From Chitinophaga sp. (GTDB lineage: Bacteria > Bacteroidota > Bacteroidia > Chitinophagales > Chitinophagaceae): 64,000 nucleotides of DNA. The stretch spans positions 186,001 through 250,000 of the forward strand of contig NZ_JAGHZS010000001.1 in assembly GCF_017745275.1 (NCBI RefSeq), written 5' to 3'. The position numbers were made by a program, and so were the translations under genes. Under the pieces are notes generated by a model, which saw only the letters and a list, made by a program, of their open reading frames with translations, did no database searches and was not told the origin of the DNA. Position 1 is the stretch's first letter, and every line of letters starts with the position of its first letter. Positions 8,999 through 18,480 of this stretch are shown piece after piece.

Positions 8999-9006
8999 TA
9001 CTTTTG
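8999..9006 (+). promoter_or_regulatory. Candidate -7 promoter element for the DUF4836 gene
   Basis: TACTTTTG matches TAnnTTTG exactly and is followed by CACG. It would start transcription near 9011 and give a leader of about 79 bases. The -33 element is not clear. Confidence 0.45.
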
Positions 9007-9089
9007 CACGAATGAAATACCACGATAGTGGGAATGTATTGTTAGATCTCGTGTAGCTCCGAATCATTTTTTTAATTTTTATATCTTTT

Positions 9090-10910
9090 ATGAAAAGAAC
9101 AATTTCCAAAGTGTTGTTAACAGCTGTTTCCGCAGCGGTTATCCTGTCTTCGTGCTCTAAAACCCCAGATGAGAGCCGCTATATTCCGAAAACAGCCGGT
9201 TTGATTATTGACCTCAATGCCAAACAACTGACCACCAAACTGGTGACTAACGGCATTACTGTAGACAAACTGTTTGAGGCCACCCAGAGCAAAGACACTG
9301 CCAATGAGATGATGAAAGCCTGGAAAGATGCTGAAAATTCAGGTATTGACCTGCAAAGCCATTTCTTTGCTTCTTATGTTTTCCAGGGCCAGCCTGCTGA
9401 ACATAAATCGTATGTATCTGGTACTGCTACCCTGAAAGATGCCGACAAATTTGAGGCCTACCTGAAAAAAACAGTGGAAAACTTCTCACTGAAAACACAA
9501 AATGACTTTAAATACATCTGGATTGCCAAACAGCACGCTATAGTAGGCTGGACTAAATCCACCGTGATTTATGTAAATGCCGTTGATCCGAATAACCTGG
9601 AGCGTTATGTGCCTGGTAACAACAACCAGGATGATCCCGTTGACGGAGGACAGGATGCTGACTCTACGGCAACACCTGTTGACGCTGCCACTGTTACACC
9701 GGTTGCCCTCAGAGCCACTGAAGATGATGCCGACATGAAAATGTGGGTTGCTGAAGTAGACCACCTCTTCCACCTGAAAAAAGAAGAGTCAGCCGGCTCC
9801 ATCGAACCATTCGCCAAATTGCTGAAAGAAAACGCAGACGCAGGCATTTTCGTAAACCCGGAAGCTATCTATAATAGCGGCCAGTTTACCATGATCCCGG
9901 CTAACGTGAAAAAACTCATGGAAGGCACCTTCTACACCGGTACTGTTGACTTCCAGAACGGCAAAATGCTTTTCAACAGTAATACCTACCTGGGTAAAGA
10001 AATTGCTGCGATCTATAAAAAATACGGCAAAAAAGAAATCGACCTGGATATGTTGAGAAAATATCCTTCTGACAACATCACAGGTTTCATCTCTTATGCG
10101 TTCGATTTTCATATGATCGGTGAAATTATCAAGGCTACCGGTCTGGATGGTGTGGTAAATATGGCAATCTCCGGCAAATCCGGCTTAAGCATGGATGATA
10201 TCCTGAATGCTTTCGACGGTCAACTGGTATATGTTGCCTCCGACTTCGCCATGACTAAGAAAGAAATGACTTACTCTCCCGGCGAGTTCTATGAAACACC
10301 CACTTCTAAATGGATATTCAACCTGAAAGTAGGTAATAAGGACGCATTCAATAAAGTAATGACCTCTCCAATGTTAAAAGACGTATTTACCCGCGAAGGA
10401 GATCATTATGTACCTGCTAATCCATTCACGGCGGCTACTATGCCAGCTATGTCTATCACCGATAAGTTTATTACCCTCGGCTCCGACAGCGTACTGCTGC
10501 AACAATACCTGGCCGGAAAAGGTAGTGCCAAATTACCGGAAGGCATCGAAGGCAAAATAAAAGGTAGCATGCTGGGTGGCTATGCTAACCTGGAAAAAAT
10601 CATCGCCGTTGTACCGGAAGATAAAGTGGATGGAGCGGAAGAGAAAGATGTCCTGAAAAAAGTAAAAGACCTGTTCAAAGACTTCACCGTAGTAAGTAAA
10701 AACGAAGGTGGAGATGTACAGCACGCAGAAGCCGTACTGAACTTTAAAAATAAAGATCAGAACAGCCTTGTACAACTGGTAAACCTCGGTACAGAAACCG
10801 TTAAAGTAATGCAGGCAAAGAAAGCAAAGGAAAAGGCTTATGAAGACAGCCTCTTTGCAGCACCTGTAGATACTGCTATGCCAGCAGCGAACGCAGAACC
10901 AGCTCACTAA
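9090..10910 (+). CDS. DUF4836 family lipoprotein
   Basis: 606-residue exported lipoprotein with a signal peptide (MKRTISKVLLTAVSAAVILSSC) and lipobox Cys22. The mature part opens with YIPKTAGLIIDLNAKQL, the pattern that defines DUF4836. It has long alpha/beta repeats of the kind GSDSVLLQQYL and FNLKVGNKDAFNKVM. A low-complexity Asp/Thr/Val-rich insert lies near residues 175-205, probably a flexible loop. The C-terminus is Ala/Pro-rich. The family is abundant in Chitinophagaceae and has no known function; a surface or periplasmic location is all that can be inferred. The gene has its own promoter and terminator, so it is monocistronic. Confidence 0.85.
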   Translation: MKRTISKVLLTAVSAAVILSSCSKTPDESRYIPKTAGLIIDLNAKQLTTKLVTNGITVDKLFEATQSKDTANEMMKAWKDAENSGIDLQSHFFASYVFQGQPAEHKSYVSGTATLKDADKFEAYLKKTVENFSLKTQNDFKYIWIAKQHAIVGWTKSTVIYVNAVDPNNLERYVPGNNNQDDPVDGGQDADSTATPVDAATVTPVALRATEDDADMKMWVAEVDHLFHLKKEESAGSIEPFAKLLKENADAGIFVNPEAIYNSGQFTMIPANVKKLMEGTFYTGTVDFQNGKMLFNSNTYLGKEIAAIYKKYGKKEIDLDMLRKYPSDNITGFISYAFDFHMIGEIIKATGLDGVVNMAISGKSGLSMDDILNAFDGQLVYVASDFAMTKKEMTYSPGEFYETPTSKWIFNLKVGNKDAFNKVMTSPMLKDVFTREGDHYVPANPFTAATMPAMSITDKFITLGSDSVLLQQYLAGKGSAKLPEGIEGKIKGSMLGGYANLEKIIAVVPEDKVDGAEEKDVLKKVKDLFKDFTVVSKNEGGDVQHAEAVLNFKNKDQNSLVQLVNLGTETVKVMQAKKAKEKAYEDSLFAAPVDTAMPAANAEPAH

Positions 10911-10931
10911 TCTTTTTATCCATAAAACATG

Positions 10932-10971
10932 CAAGGGCGCAGGGAATTTCCACTGCGCCCTTGTTTTCTTT
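10932..10971 (+). terminator. Rho-independent terminator after the DUF4836 gene
   Basis: An 11-bp perfect GC-rich stem (CAAGGGCGCAG with CTGCGCCCTTG, 10932-10942 and 10953-10963) and a 10-base loop, followed by TTTTCTTT. Confidence 0.85.
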
Positions 10972-11029
10972 ACACCCCTGGCGTGAAATTTATCAATATA
11001 TTCGCTTTCGTTTAAAAGGAAATGCCACT

Positions 11030-11680
11030 ATGCAGATTCAGCTCAATCACCTGATGCCCATTCCCTTGCAGGACAAGCTCCGGCAACGGTCGTCGGACAT
11101 CTGGAACCAGGATGTTACTTTTAAGCCAGGCAGTTGGGTGAAAATAAAAGCGCCATCAGGCACCGGTAAAACAACCCTGATCCACTACCTGTATCATATC
11201 CGTTACGACTATACGGGAAAAGTACAGATCAATGGAAAGCCCTGGCAGGACTATAATAAGAATGAGCTGGCCCTCATGCGCCAGCAGGAAGTAAGCGTTG
11301 TATTCCAGGATCTGCGCCTGTTTGAACAGCTCACGGCCCGTGAAAATATTTCCCTGAAAAATGTAATGCAATCCAGGCCATATTACCCGGTGGAAAAAAT
11401 AAATGAAATGGCAGCCAGGCTCCAGGTATCGCATATACTGGAACAAAGTGGCAGCACCCTTTCTTATGGCGAACGGCAGCGTATCGCGATTATCAGGGCG
11501 CTGGCCCAACCTTTCCAGTGGCTCTTTATGGATGAACCCTTCAGCCACCTGGATGAAGAGAATACCCAACGTGCCGCCGCTCTTATTGCAGAAGAATGCA
11601 AAGCCCGCAATGCTGGATTTATTTTAACAGACCTGGATAATGATCAGCACTTCACTTATGATGTGCATTACCACCTTTAA
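11030..11680 (+). CDS. ABC transporter ATP-binding protein (LolD/MacB type)
   Basis: Nucleotide-binding subunit of a small ABC system. The start at MQIQLNHLMPI (11030) is preferred to the ATG at 10961, because the 23 extra residues do not resemble an ABC N-terminus. Motifs: Walker A APSGTGKTT, Q-loop VVFQDLRLF, signature LSYGERQR, Walker B WLFMDEPFSHLDE, and an aspartate in ILTDLDNDQ where the H-loop histidine would be; the nearest histidine follows at DNDQHF. At about 216 residues it is slightly shorter than LolD. The next gene starts 9 bases downstream and encodes a permease, so the pair forms one transporter. Substrate unknown; lipoprotein or peptide export is typical of this subtype. Confidence 0.88.
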   Translation: MQIQLNHLMPIPLQDKLRQRSSDIWNQDVTFKPGSWVKIKAPSGTGKTTLIHYLYHIRYDYTGKVQINGKPWQDYNKNELALMRQQEVSVVFQDLRLFEQLTARENISLKNVMQSRPYYPVEKINEMAARLQVSHILEQSGSTLSYGERQRIAIIRALAQPFQWLFMDEPFSHLDEENTQRAAALIAEECKARNAGFILTDLDNDQHFTYDVHYHL

Positions 11681-11689
11681 TGTTGTTTC

Positions 11690-12883
11690 ATGCGTCCATT
11701 TTTTGACTTACTGAAGAAAATCATTCAAACCGGAGTCGGCAAAAGCCGCTTCTTCATGGCTGCCGTGGGACTCGGCATCGCTATGTTGTTGATCCTCATT
11801 GCCATTCAGGCACATACCAACTTTACCCAGTTACTCTATAGCTCCAAAAATCAAAATGAAACGGCCGATTTCCTGGTGATCAACAAAACCATCACTAACG
11901 CCATGATGGGACAATCCGCCAAAAGTATTTTTACCCCGGAAGAAATAGCCACCATCAAACAACAGCCTTTCGTACAGGCCTTTGGGTTAGTTACCTCCAG
12001 CCAGTATAAAGTAGTTATACAAGCACCCGGCGACCTGCATTTCGCCACAGATATGTTTTTTGAAGCTGTGCCGGATAGCTTTTTGGATGTGAAAAATGAA
12101 GACTGGAAATGGAGTGCCGGTGATCGCACCATTCCTATTATTTTACCGAACGACTTCCTCAACCTCTATAACTTTGGATTTTCGCTGAGCCAGGACCTGC
12201 CGCAGATCTCGCAGGAAACAGTGAAAGCATTGCCCTTGCAGGTAAGTATTTCCAACAACCTGGTGGCCGATCCTTATATGGGCCACGTGGTGGGCTTTTC
12301 CGACCGTATCTCTTCTTTCCTGGTGCCAGCTTCTTTTATGTCCTGGGCCAACGCAAAATATGGTACCGGTACAGTAACAGGTACCTCCAGGGTGATTATA
12401 AAAACGCCGGATCCCTCTAATCCTGCGCTGGTGAAGTTTCTGAAAGACAATGGCTACACCACTAACCAGGATAAGCTGAAATTCAGCAAAACCAGGCTCA
12501 TTGTACAAACCATTGTATCCGTAGTGGGATTTTTCGGGTTAATATTATTGTTCTTTGCCTTGCTGGTGTTCAGCATGTTTATACAGCTGGTTATCGCCTC
12601 CTGCAAGCGGGAAATTCAGTTGCTGGTGATATTAGGCACTGCGCCCGGGCAACTGCAACGTTACCTCCTTAAACAATTTGTTCCCGTCTATATTATTATA
12701 GGTATTTTATCATTGCTCATCGTAACCGGATTGCAATACTGGGCATCCGCCACATTGGCTACACATCAGATGCAGGTGAGTACCTGGCCTGGCATACCCG
12801 TATTGGCGGGTACTTTATCAGTACTGGCATTGGTATATATTGTTAACCTGGTAACGGTGTGCAAATATGTAAACGCTATTTAA
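11690..12883 (+). CDS. ABC transporter permease, FtsX/MacB-like
   Basis: 397-residue permease with the topology of MacB/LolC/FtsX-type transporters. There is one N-terminal helix (about residues 20-42, FMAAVGLGIAMLLILIAIQA), a large extracytoplasmic domain (about 45-265) and three C-terminal helices (about 270-300, 325-348 and 360-390). A cytoplasmic loop with CKREIQLLVILGTAPGQL follows the second helix, as expected for the coupling region. It is paired with the ATPase gene 9 bases upstream. Its stop codon overlaps that of the convergent DUF3857 gene. Confidence 0.85.
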   Translation: MRPFFDLLKKIIQTGVGKSRFFMAAVGLGIAMLLILIAIQAHTNFTQLLYSSKNQNETADFLVINKTITNAMMGQSAKSIFTPEEIATIKQQPFVQAFGLVTSSQYKVVIQAPGDLHFATDMFFEAVPDSFLDVKNEDWKWSAGDRTIPIILPNDFLNLYNFGFSLSQDLPQISQETVKALPLQVSISNNLVADPYMGHVVGFSDRISSFLVPASFMSWANAKYGTGTVTGTSRVIIKTPDPSNPALVKFLKDNGYTTNQDKLKFSKTRLIVQTIVSVVGFFGLILLFFALLVFSMFIQLVIASCKREIQLLVILGTAPGQLQRYLLKQFVPVYIIIGILSLLIVTGLQYWASATLATHQMQVSTWPGIPVLAGTLSVLALVYIVNLVTVCKYVNAI

Positions 12884-15438
12884 GACTCACGTTCCGCCTG
12901 ATAGGGCACAACAAACGTGGTTTTTGCCCGCTCTGATGTAAGCAGGTATGGCACCCAGATAGCCATACGTAGCAGCGGCCACAGGATAGAGTTCATGCTG
13001 AAAATAGTTTCCGGCTGATGTGTGTGAAAGTAGTAGTTGCTGATAGTATTATCGGCATAAATAAATATCGTTGAAATAAAATAGTAAGTGGCGAGGGCAA
13101 AAGGAAAAGTATCCCGCCTGTTAAAGAACAGCACCGCCAGTAGCACACTGTAGGCAAGGAGGAACACACTGATTATCATTTCCATCATCAGGAAAAGTTG
13201 TACCAGTGTGATGTTGCCAAGGTCTTTCCGGGCCGATACTTCTATCCAGGAAGAATAGTCAAACACCGTCATTTTACAAACTGCCATCAGTTCTCCCATA
13301 GGGCTGAATATCAATCCAATGGCCAGCAGGGCCAATCCTCCGCCAATAGGAATCGCCGAAGGAACTTCATGGGGAGGTGTTACAGAGTGTTTATAATAAA
13401 CGGTGGCGAGATAGGCAAATACGCCTGCAAATAGCAGCGCCAGTATGATGGCCAGCCAGTTGCCACGCACGCCGCGTGGACTATGAATGGGCGTCAGATC
13501 CGGCTTCCAGGTTAAATCCAATGAGGTGATTTCATTCATTCGCTTGAGGTCTTTTATGTATTGCGGAATGAATTTCACCGGCACATGATCACTAAAGGTT
13601 TTAAAGCGATAACTCAGGGTAACTACATTCCCGCGCTTAGAAGCCGTATAGTCGAATGTGTAGTAGTCATTCTGAATATGCACCGGCGTTTGATCCAGCG
13701 ACCATTCAATAGGGGTAAGCAGGATCAGCTGATAATCGAGATCATATGGGTAACGCAGTGTTACCGGCACTTTTCGCTTGTCGTCGGATACAAAAGACAA
13801 CACATCATAAAATGACTGTGCATTGGTGGAAAACAAGAGTTTATTGCTAACACTGTCCCGTTTCCACAGGTTATGAATCAGGTAGCTTTCCCGGATATGG
13901 ATCACATTGCCGGAGTCCTGGGTATTGATGGAATCCCTGATAGCTACATCTCCATATAGTTTTTTATAATAGTTGAGATAAGATTTTTCTTTATCCTTCA
14001 TGCTGGTGCCAGCCAGGTCTGCACGTTGGGCATCTGCAGCATCCCGGTGATAGGCCGTTTGCACCTGCAGGCTGCCATCTTTATTTTCATTGTCGGGAAG
14101 GGTAAAGGTTTCACGTACCACAATGCTGCCGCGGGTAGTGGGAATGATAGGCGTGAGTTGAGTAGTAGTATCAGTAATAACCAATGCCTGCTGATAATCC
14201 GGTTCGCAAAAGTCCGCCAGCGTACCGCGCTGATACGATAAGGTACCATCCAGCCAATAGGTTTTATTATCCAGGATTACCTGTACAATAGCATGGTTAA
14301 AGGCATTGGGAGAGGGCAGAGCGTCTGTTACGGTACCTTTGTTATCCGTGTTCACATAGGCCATATTAGCGGTGATGCCATTGGCCCGAAGCATGGTACA
14401 AAGTAAGAGGGCCTTGTCTTTACAATCGCCGAAGCGCTGTGTCAGCACCCGGTCTGGCACATTGGGACGATGGGAATATTCCCCCATTTCAATGCCCATG
14501 TACCGAATATCATCTTGTACAAATCGTAAAGTTTGCAGCAGGTAGGTGTTTTTATTACCCTTGGCGGCTTTTTTGAGTGCGGCAATTTTTTGGGTCAAAG
14601 CCGGACCTGGAGAGGGCATGGTATTGATTTTCCGGGCCCAGTCGGCTACTTCTTTCCAGGAGCTGTACTGACTCACCTGCACACGTGCAAAGGGATTGTA
14701 CCAGGAAGGAACATAGTTGTTGTTTTCTGGCTCCAGCACCTCTACATGGCTCCACTCATATACATTTAAACCGTTCCGGTTTTTTTGAACAGGTGTGGTA
14801 GCGTTATTGTATAACTTAAACCGGATGGGCCGTTGGGGGCTTACGATCAGGTTTTTATAGTAGTTAACGATGGGTTCATAGGCCACAAAATAAATGCGGC
14901 TGTCGAGTTTCCCGTTAAATATGGGGTTGTCGCCGGTGATGGAGTAGGCGTACTCAATCTGATCTCCTTTTCTCACATCTTCTAAAACGAGCCACGCGGT
15001 GTAAATGCCACTATAAATAAAGCGGGAGAGGTCCTGTTCTTTCTGTAAAAGCTTGAAAGCCGCATCCGGCAGGCGGTTGATTTCCTTGCCATCGCGGTGG
15101 ATCACTATTTTATGGAAGGAGAGCTTTTCGTATTGTGGGTCGTAGTCCACTGAAATTTCGGAACCATTTTGAATGCCGGCTTCCGAAACGATTTGGCGGA
15201 TGAAGTGTTGGTAAGTGCTTTTCAGTTCTACCTGTCTTTGTTCTTCCAGTAATAGCAAATAGTAGCCATCGCTGATATTTTTAGCATTGGGCTTTTTCGT
15301 CAGGTCCGGGGAATAGGGTACCAGCCATGCCGGAGTGGGGCTGGTATTGACCTTCTGGGCAGATGCGATGAAGAACGATATCATCAACAATATTGATAAT
15401 ATTGATTTCAAGGCGAGGGCAGTATTAGGGCGCATCAT
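12880..15438 (-). CDS. DUF3857 and transglutaminase-like domain membrane protein
   Basis: 852 residues. Signal peptide at about 1-28 (ending FIASAQ). A DUF3857 beta-sandwich domain spans about residues 50-215. A transglutaminase-like domain follows, with the Cys of RFGDCKDKA near residue 338, the His of FNHAIV near 379 and the Asp of WLDGTL near 395: a complete Cys-His-Asp triad. A DUF3858-like region comes next, then five hydrophobic helices in the last 200 residues, which many relatives lack. It is probably an inner-membrane protein with a periplasmic catalytic domain. The substrate is unknown in the family. The stop codon lies in the TTAA shared with the convergent ABC permease gene. Confidence 0.85.
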   Translation of the reverse strand: MMRPNTALALKSILSILLMISFFIASAQKVNTSPTPAWLVPYSPDLTKKPNAKNISDGYYLLLLEEQRQVELKSTYQHFIRQIVSEAGIQNGSEISVDYDPQYEKLSFHKIVIHRDGKEINRLPDAAFKLLQKEQDLSRFIYSGIYTAWLVLEDVRKGDQIEYAYSITGDNPIFNGKLDSRIYFVAYEPIVNYYKNLIVSPQRPIRFKLYNNATTPVQKNRNGLNVYEWSHVEVLEPENNNYVPSWYNPFARVQVSQYSSWKEVADWARKINTMPSPGPALTQKIAALKKAAKGNKNTYLLQTLRFVQDDIRYMGIEMGEYSHRPNVPDRVLTQRFGDCKDKALLLCTMLRANGITANMAYVNTDNKGTVTDALPSPNAFNHAIVQVILDNKTYWLDGTLSYQRGTLADFCEPDYQQALVITDTTTQLTPIIPTTRGSIVVRETFTLPDNENKDGSLQVQTAYHRDAADAQRADLAGTSMKDKEKSYLNYYKKLYGDVAIRDSINTQDSGNVIHIRESYLIHNLWKRDSVSNKLLFSTNAQSFYDVLSFVSDDKRKVPVTLRYPYDLDYQLILLTPIEWSLDQTPVHIQNDYYTFDYTASKRGNVVTLSYRFKTFSDHVPVKFIPQYIKDLKRMNEITSLDLTWKPDLTPIHSPRGVRGNWLAIILALLFAGVFAYLATVYYKHSVTPPHEVPSAIPIGGGLALLAIGLIFSPMGELMAVCKMTVFDYSSWIEVSARKDLGNITLVQLFLMMEMIISVFLLAYSVLLAVLFFNRRDTFPFALATYYFISTIFIYADNTISNYYFHTHQPETIFSMNSILWPLLRMAIWVPYLLTSERAKTTFVVPYQAERES

Positions 15439-15507
15439 TGCGTTGGTTGATATTCCTTTCGGACAGAACTATAGCTTTAACTGGGATAATAAGTATCAGT
15501 AGGGAAA

Positions 15508-16593
15508 TTACGGTTGTTTTCCGACAGTTAGCATATAAACAGCAAAAGAGGCGAGCCAGTGTTCCCCGGCGTAGTTGCCGCTGAAAACCTGTTGCAGTCC
15601 TGCTTCCATGTGCTGATGCGCGAGTTGCCGGATGGCTGCTTCATTTTTGCCGCCATGTTCGGCGATGGCTTCCAAACACCAGGTACGACTCAGGTTGAGG
15701 CCATCGAGATGTACCAGCTTACCGTCGGTACGGTCTTTTACCTGCGCTACCTGCAGGATACTTATCTTGTTTTCAAACAGGCCGGGTAAAAATGCGTATA
15801 ACCATTTCCGGTAGTCGGGTTGCGGCATTACGCGGCGCATGAGGTCCGCTTCTTCCAGGCTGGGCGACAGGAAATCGTATCCGCCGGGTTCCCAGGTAAC
15901 AGGTGCATTTTTATCTGCAGCATAGAAGCGCATCGCAGCGTCGTGTATCGCTTTTTGGAGTGCGGCATCTTTGGCGGTGATGGCGTAATCCCAGGCGAGG
16001 CATAATCCGAATGCAAGGTTAGTATGTTCGCCCACCCGGATTGGGTACATGATTTTATCCAGGAACTGGATGTAAGCCGTGGAAAATTGCGTAGCCAGCG
16101 GTTGCAGGTGTCCGCTCAATTCCTTGCCCAGCGGGTCATTCCAGGTGAGTAATTCGTTTTGCAACTGCAGCAGCCAGCTCCAGCCGTAGATGCGTTCAAA
16201 GCTTTTGTTATCAGCGGTGCTGAACAGTTGTTGTTCGATTTTTATGTTTTCGGCAGATAGATGTGCGGCCAGTTTGCTTCTGATGGTACCAGCTTTGGCC
16301 AGATCCGGGTAAGACTTTAAGAGGCGTACCAGCATCCAGTGCCCGTGTACACTGCTGTGCCAGTCGAAGCAACCGTAAAAAGCCGGGTGATAATTTTTGG
16401 GCGCAGTGAGCAGCGAGCTATCTGTAAACACAATGCCCGTTTTGTAAGGAAATTCCAGGTCCAGGCATTTCAGGGGCAGTTCCGCCAGTTTGTTAGCGAT
16501 TTCAGGTGTAAGGCGGGTAGCTGCCGGTTGTATTTGTGCGCTCATAGTCAATGAGGTGAATACGATGATGGATAATTGGCTGAGGAATTTCAC
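15508..16593 (-). CDS. DUF2891 family secreted protein
   Basis: 361 residues, with signal peptide MKFLSQLSIIVFTSLTMSAQ. The mature protein shows the DUF2891 pattern: HPAFYGCFDWHSSVHGHWMLV (about residues 68-88), IYGWSWLLQLQNEL, GEHTNLAFGL, GGYDFLSPSLEEADLM and LSRTWCLEAIA. The repeated helical pairs and paired Trp/His residues recall (alpha/alpha)n-toroid enzymes, but no activity is established. It lies 69 bases after the start of the DUF3857 gene and 15 bases from the reductase gene, so the three may be transcribed together. Confidence 0.85.
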   Translation of the reverse strand: MKFLSQLSIIVFTSLTMSAQIQPAATRLTPEIANKLAELPLKCLDLEFPYKTGIVFTDSSLLTAPKNYHPAFYGCFDWHSSVHGHWMLVRLLKSYPDLAKAGTIRSKLAAHLSAENIKIEQQLFSTADNKSFERIYGWSWLLQLQNELLTWNDPLGKELSGHLQPLATQFSTAYIQFLDKIMYPIRVGEHTNLAFGLCLAWDYAITAKDAALQKAIHDAAMRFYAADKNAPVTWEPGGYDFLSPSLEEADLMRRVMPQPDYRKWLYAFLPGLFENKISILQVAQVKDRTDGKLVHLDGLNLSRTWCLEAIAEHGGKNEAAIRQLAHQHMEAGLQQVFSGNYAGEHWLASFAVYMLTVGKQP

Positions 16594-16608
16594 TTCGGGA
16601 AAATGTGT

Positions 16609-17844
16609 TTATCTGTTAAATAACAATTTTACGTAGAACATAGGTTTGCCCAGTTTCTTGCGCAAATCTACTTCATGGAACATACATGACATCAGATCTT
16701 TTAATTGTTTGTTGCGGGAACCCATTTTCATCAGCAGGTTAAATAGCCATGGATATTTAATGAGTTTCTGCAGTTTGGTGCTGACCTGTAGTTCCGGGCC
16801 CAGGATGCGATATACGTCGTTATCGTAGGCTTCAAAGAATTTATCTGAATAATCGTTGGCAGCAATAGCAGCAGCGGCTTGCTGGGCGGCAAATCTACCT
16901 GAGTAAAGCGCGTTGCCTATTCCTTCTCCCGTAAAAGGATCAATCAGGTAACCGGCATCACCTACCAGCATGTAGCGTTCGCCGTGTAATTTTCTTTTTT
17001 TACTACCCAGGGGAAGACCATAACCATCGATAGTTCCAACCAGTTCTGCGTTGGCAAAACGTTCTTTCATCACAGGGTCGGTGGCCAGGGTATCCAGCAT
17101 CAGCTGTTTCAGGTTCACCTTTTTATTGCGGGCGGAATTACTGAGCATACCTACGCCCACGTTGGCTTCGCCATTGGGGAGCGGGAATATCCACAGGTAA
17201 CCCGGAAGCATATTCTTCAGGAAGTGTAGTTCAATGAACGCGTCGGTATGTAAGCCGGTGATGCCTTTGTAGTAGGCGCGGATGCCGGCTACATAGTGTT
17301 CCGGTTCCATTTTAATGCCGGCTACATCTTTGGTAAAGCCGGAGTGGGCACCGTTGGCCACAATTACGATATCCGCTTTTACCTGGAAGGAGCCGTCTTT
17401 GCTGGACAGCAGGTAGCCATCTGGCTGGAGTTCATATTTATCGATGCTCACGCCTTCGAATAAACGAATTTCAGAGCGGCGTTTTATTTCGTCTACCAGG
17501 AAGTTATCGAAGTCGATGCGTTTGCACACAAATCCGCGCGGATTGCTCATATCCTGCTGATAGTTCAGGCGGTAGGGGATGTCCATACCAATGCGGTTGG
17601 GCGCTACGAAAGTGACGCCCCAGCTATCCATTTTGAACATGGCTTGCTGTAAGCGTTGTCCGATGCCTTTATCAATGCGTTCGAGCAATGTCAATACTTT
17701 ACCACTTAGTCCATCTCCACAAACCTTATCTCTGGGAAATACTGCCTTATCTACTACTATGCACTCAATGCCAAGCTGGGCCAGTTGCAGGGCTGCGGTG
17801 GCACCACCGGGACCTGCTCCTATAATACAAACTTTTGTCTTCAT
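16609..17844 (-). CDS. FAD-dependent oxidoreductase, geranylgeranyl reductase family
   Basis: 411-residue flavoprotein. VCIIGAGPGGATAALQLAQ (residues 5-23) binds FAD. VVDKAVFPRDKVCGDGLSG (about 30-48) is the hallmark of the geranylgeranyl reductase / digeranylgeranylglycerophospholipid reductase family. IVANGAHSGFTKDVAG and MLVGDAGYLIDPFTGEGIGNAL (about 290-311) are the other conserved blocks. The family reduces isoprenoid double bonds or acts on lipid and halogenation substrates; in Bacteroidota the substrate is generally unknown, with menaquinone side-chain or carotenoid/flexirubin-type lipid reduction as possibilities. No isoprenoid gene is nearby, so I keep the general name. Confidence 0.88.
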   Translation of the reverse strand: MKTKVCIIGAGPGGATAALQLAQLGIECIVVDKAVFPRDKVCGDGLSGKVLTLLERIDKGIGQRLQQAMFKMDSWGVTFVAPNRIGMDIPYRLNYQQDMSNPRGFVCKRIDFDNFLVDEIKRRSEIRLFEGVSIDKYELQPDGYLLSSKDGSFQVKADIVIVANGAHSGFTKDVAGIKMEPEHYVAGIRAYYKGITGLHTDAFIELHFLKNMLPGYLWIFPLPNGEANVGVGMLSNSARNKKVNLKQLMLDTLATDPVMKERFANAELVGTIDGYGLPLGSKKRKLHGERYMLVGDAGYLIDPFTGEGIGNALYSGRFAAQQAAAAIAANDYSDKFFEAYDNDVYRILGPELQVSTKLQKLIKYPWLFNLLMKMGSRNKQLKDLMSCMFHEVDLRKKLGKPMFYVKLLFNR

Positions 17845-17980
17845 CCGGTTATAATAATATATGGTTATGTGCCGGTAAGATACGTAATTGTTGCTTGCCC
17901 TGTTTTGTATATTGAATAGTATTAATATTTGTGGCGCAATAGGTTAGGAGACAATTTCTTCTGCCGAAGGCGGAAAATAT

Positions 17981-17988
17981 TATATTTG
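17981..17988 (+). promoter_or_regulatory. Candidate -7 promoter element for ybaB
   Basis: TATATTTG is an exact TAnnTTTG match 24 bases before the ybaB start codon, predicting a leader of about 20 bases. No obvious -33 TTG. Confidence 0.5.
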
Positions 17989-18012
17989 CCATTCTTATAA
18001 AACACACGAAAC

Positions 18013-18312
18013 ATGTTTGATATACTTGGAAAGCTGACGCAGATCAAGCAAAAGATGGCGGAAGGAAAAGCGCGTTTGGCTACAATAACTTTATCCGGAG
18101 AAGCCGGAGATGGTGCTGTAAAAGTAACAGTAGATGGTAATCGCCAGGTGAAAAGCATTGATATTGCTGAACACCTGTTTGCACCGGAAAATAAGGAAGA
18201 AATGGAAGATTTGCTGCTTTCTGCATTAAATCGTGCACTGAAAGATGCAGAAAACTCCTGGGAAGCTGAAATGAAGAATGCTGCCGGCGGAATGTTGGGC
18301 GGTTTGATGTAA
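18013..18312 (+). CDS. YbaB/EbfC family nucleoid-associated protein
   Basis: 99-residue DNA-binding protein of the YbaB/EbfC type, which forms tweezer-like dimers on DNA. MFDILGKLTQIKQKMAEGKARL is the N-terminal helix that carries much of the DNA-contact surface. GDGAVKVTVDGNRQVKSIDIA is the conserved beta-sheet segment, and the C-terminus has the family's Gly/Met-rich tail (AAGGMLGGLM). In many bacteria it follows dnaX and precedes recR; here it is alone with its own promoter and terminator. Confidence 0.9.
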   Translation: MFDILGKLTQIKQKMAEGKARLATITLSGEAGDGAVKVTVDGNRQVKSIDIAEHLFAPENKEEMEDLLLSALNRALKDAENSWEAEMKNAAGGMLGGLM

Positions 18313-18333
18313 TATATTTATATAATGTAAAAC

Positions 18334-18366
18334 GGCGCCTCTGCAGAAAGTGGGGGCGCCTTTTTA
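18334..18366 (+). terminator. Rho-independent terminator after ybaB
   Basis: GGCGCC at 18334-18339 pairs with GGCGCC at 18355-18360, with weak inner pairing, followed by TTTTT. Confidence 0.75.
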
Positions 18367-18480
18367 TGCCCTATGCCCGCCGGGGTTTAGCGGAAATTCC
18401 GCATTAGATAAATCATTTTCCGGTTTCGAGCTACCAATACCCCGCGCGCGTAGTTTCTTTGCACCACTACCCACTTGGAT

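Noticed and set aside
18010..18312. ybaB as part of a dnaX-ybaB-recR cluster
   Set aside because: Neither dnaX nor recR is adjacent; the gene has its own promoter-like element and terminator.
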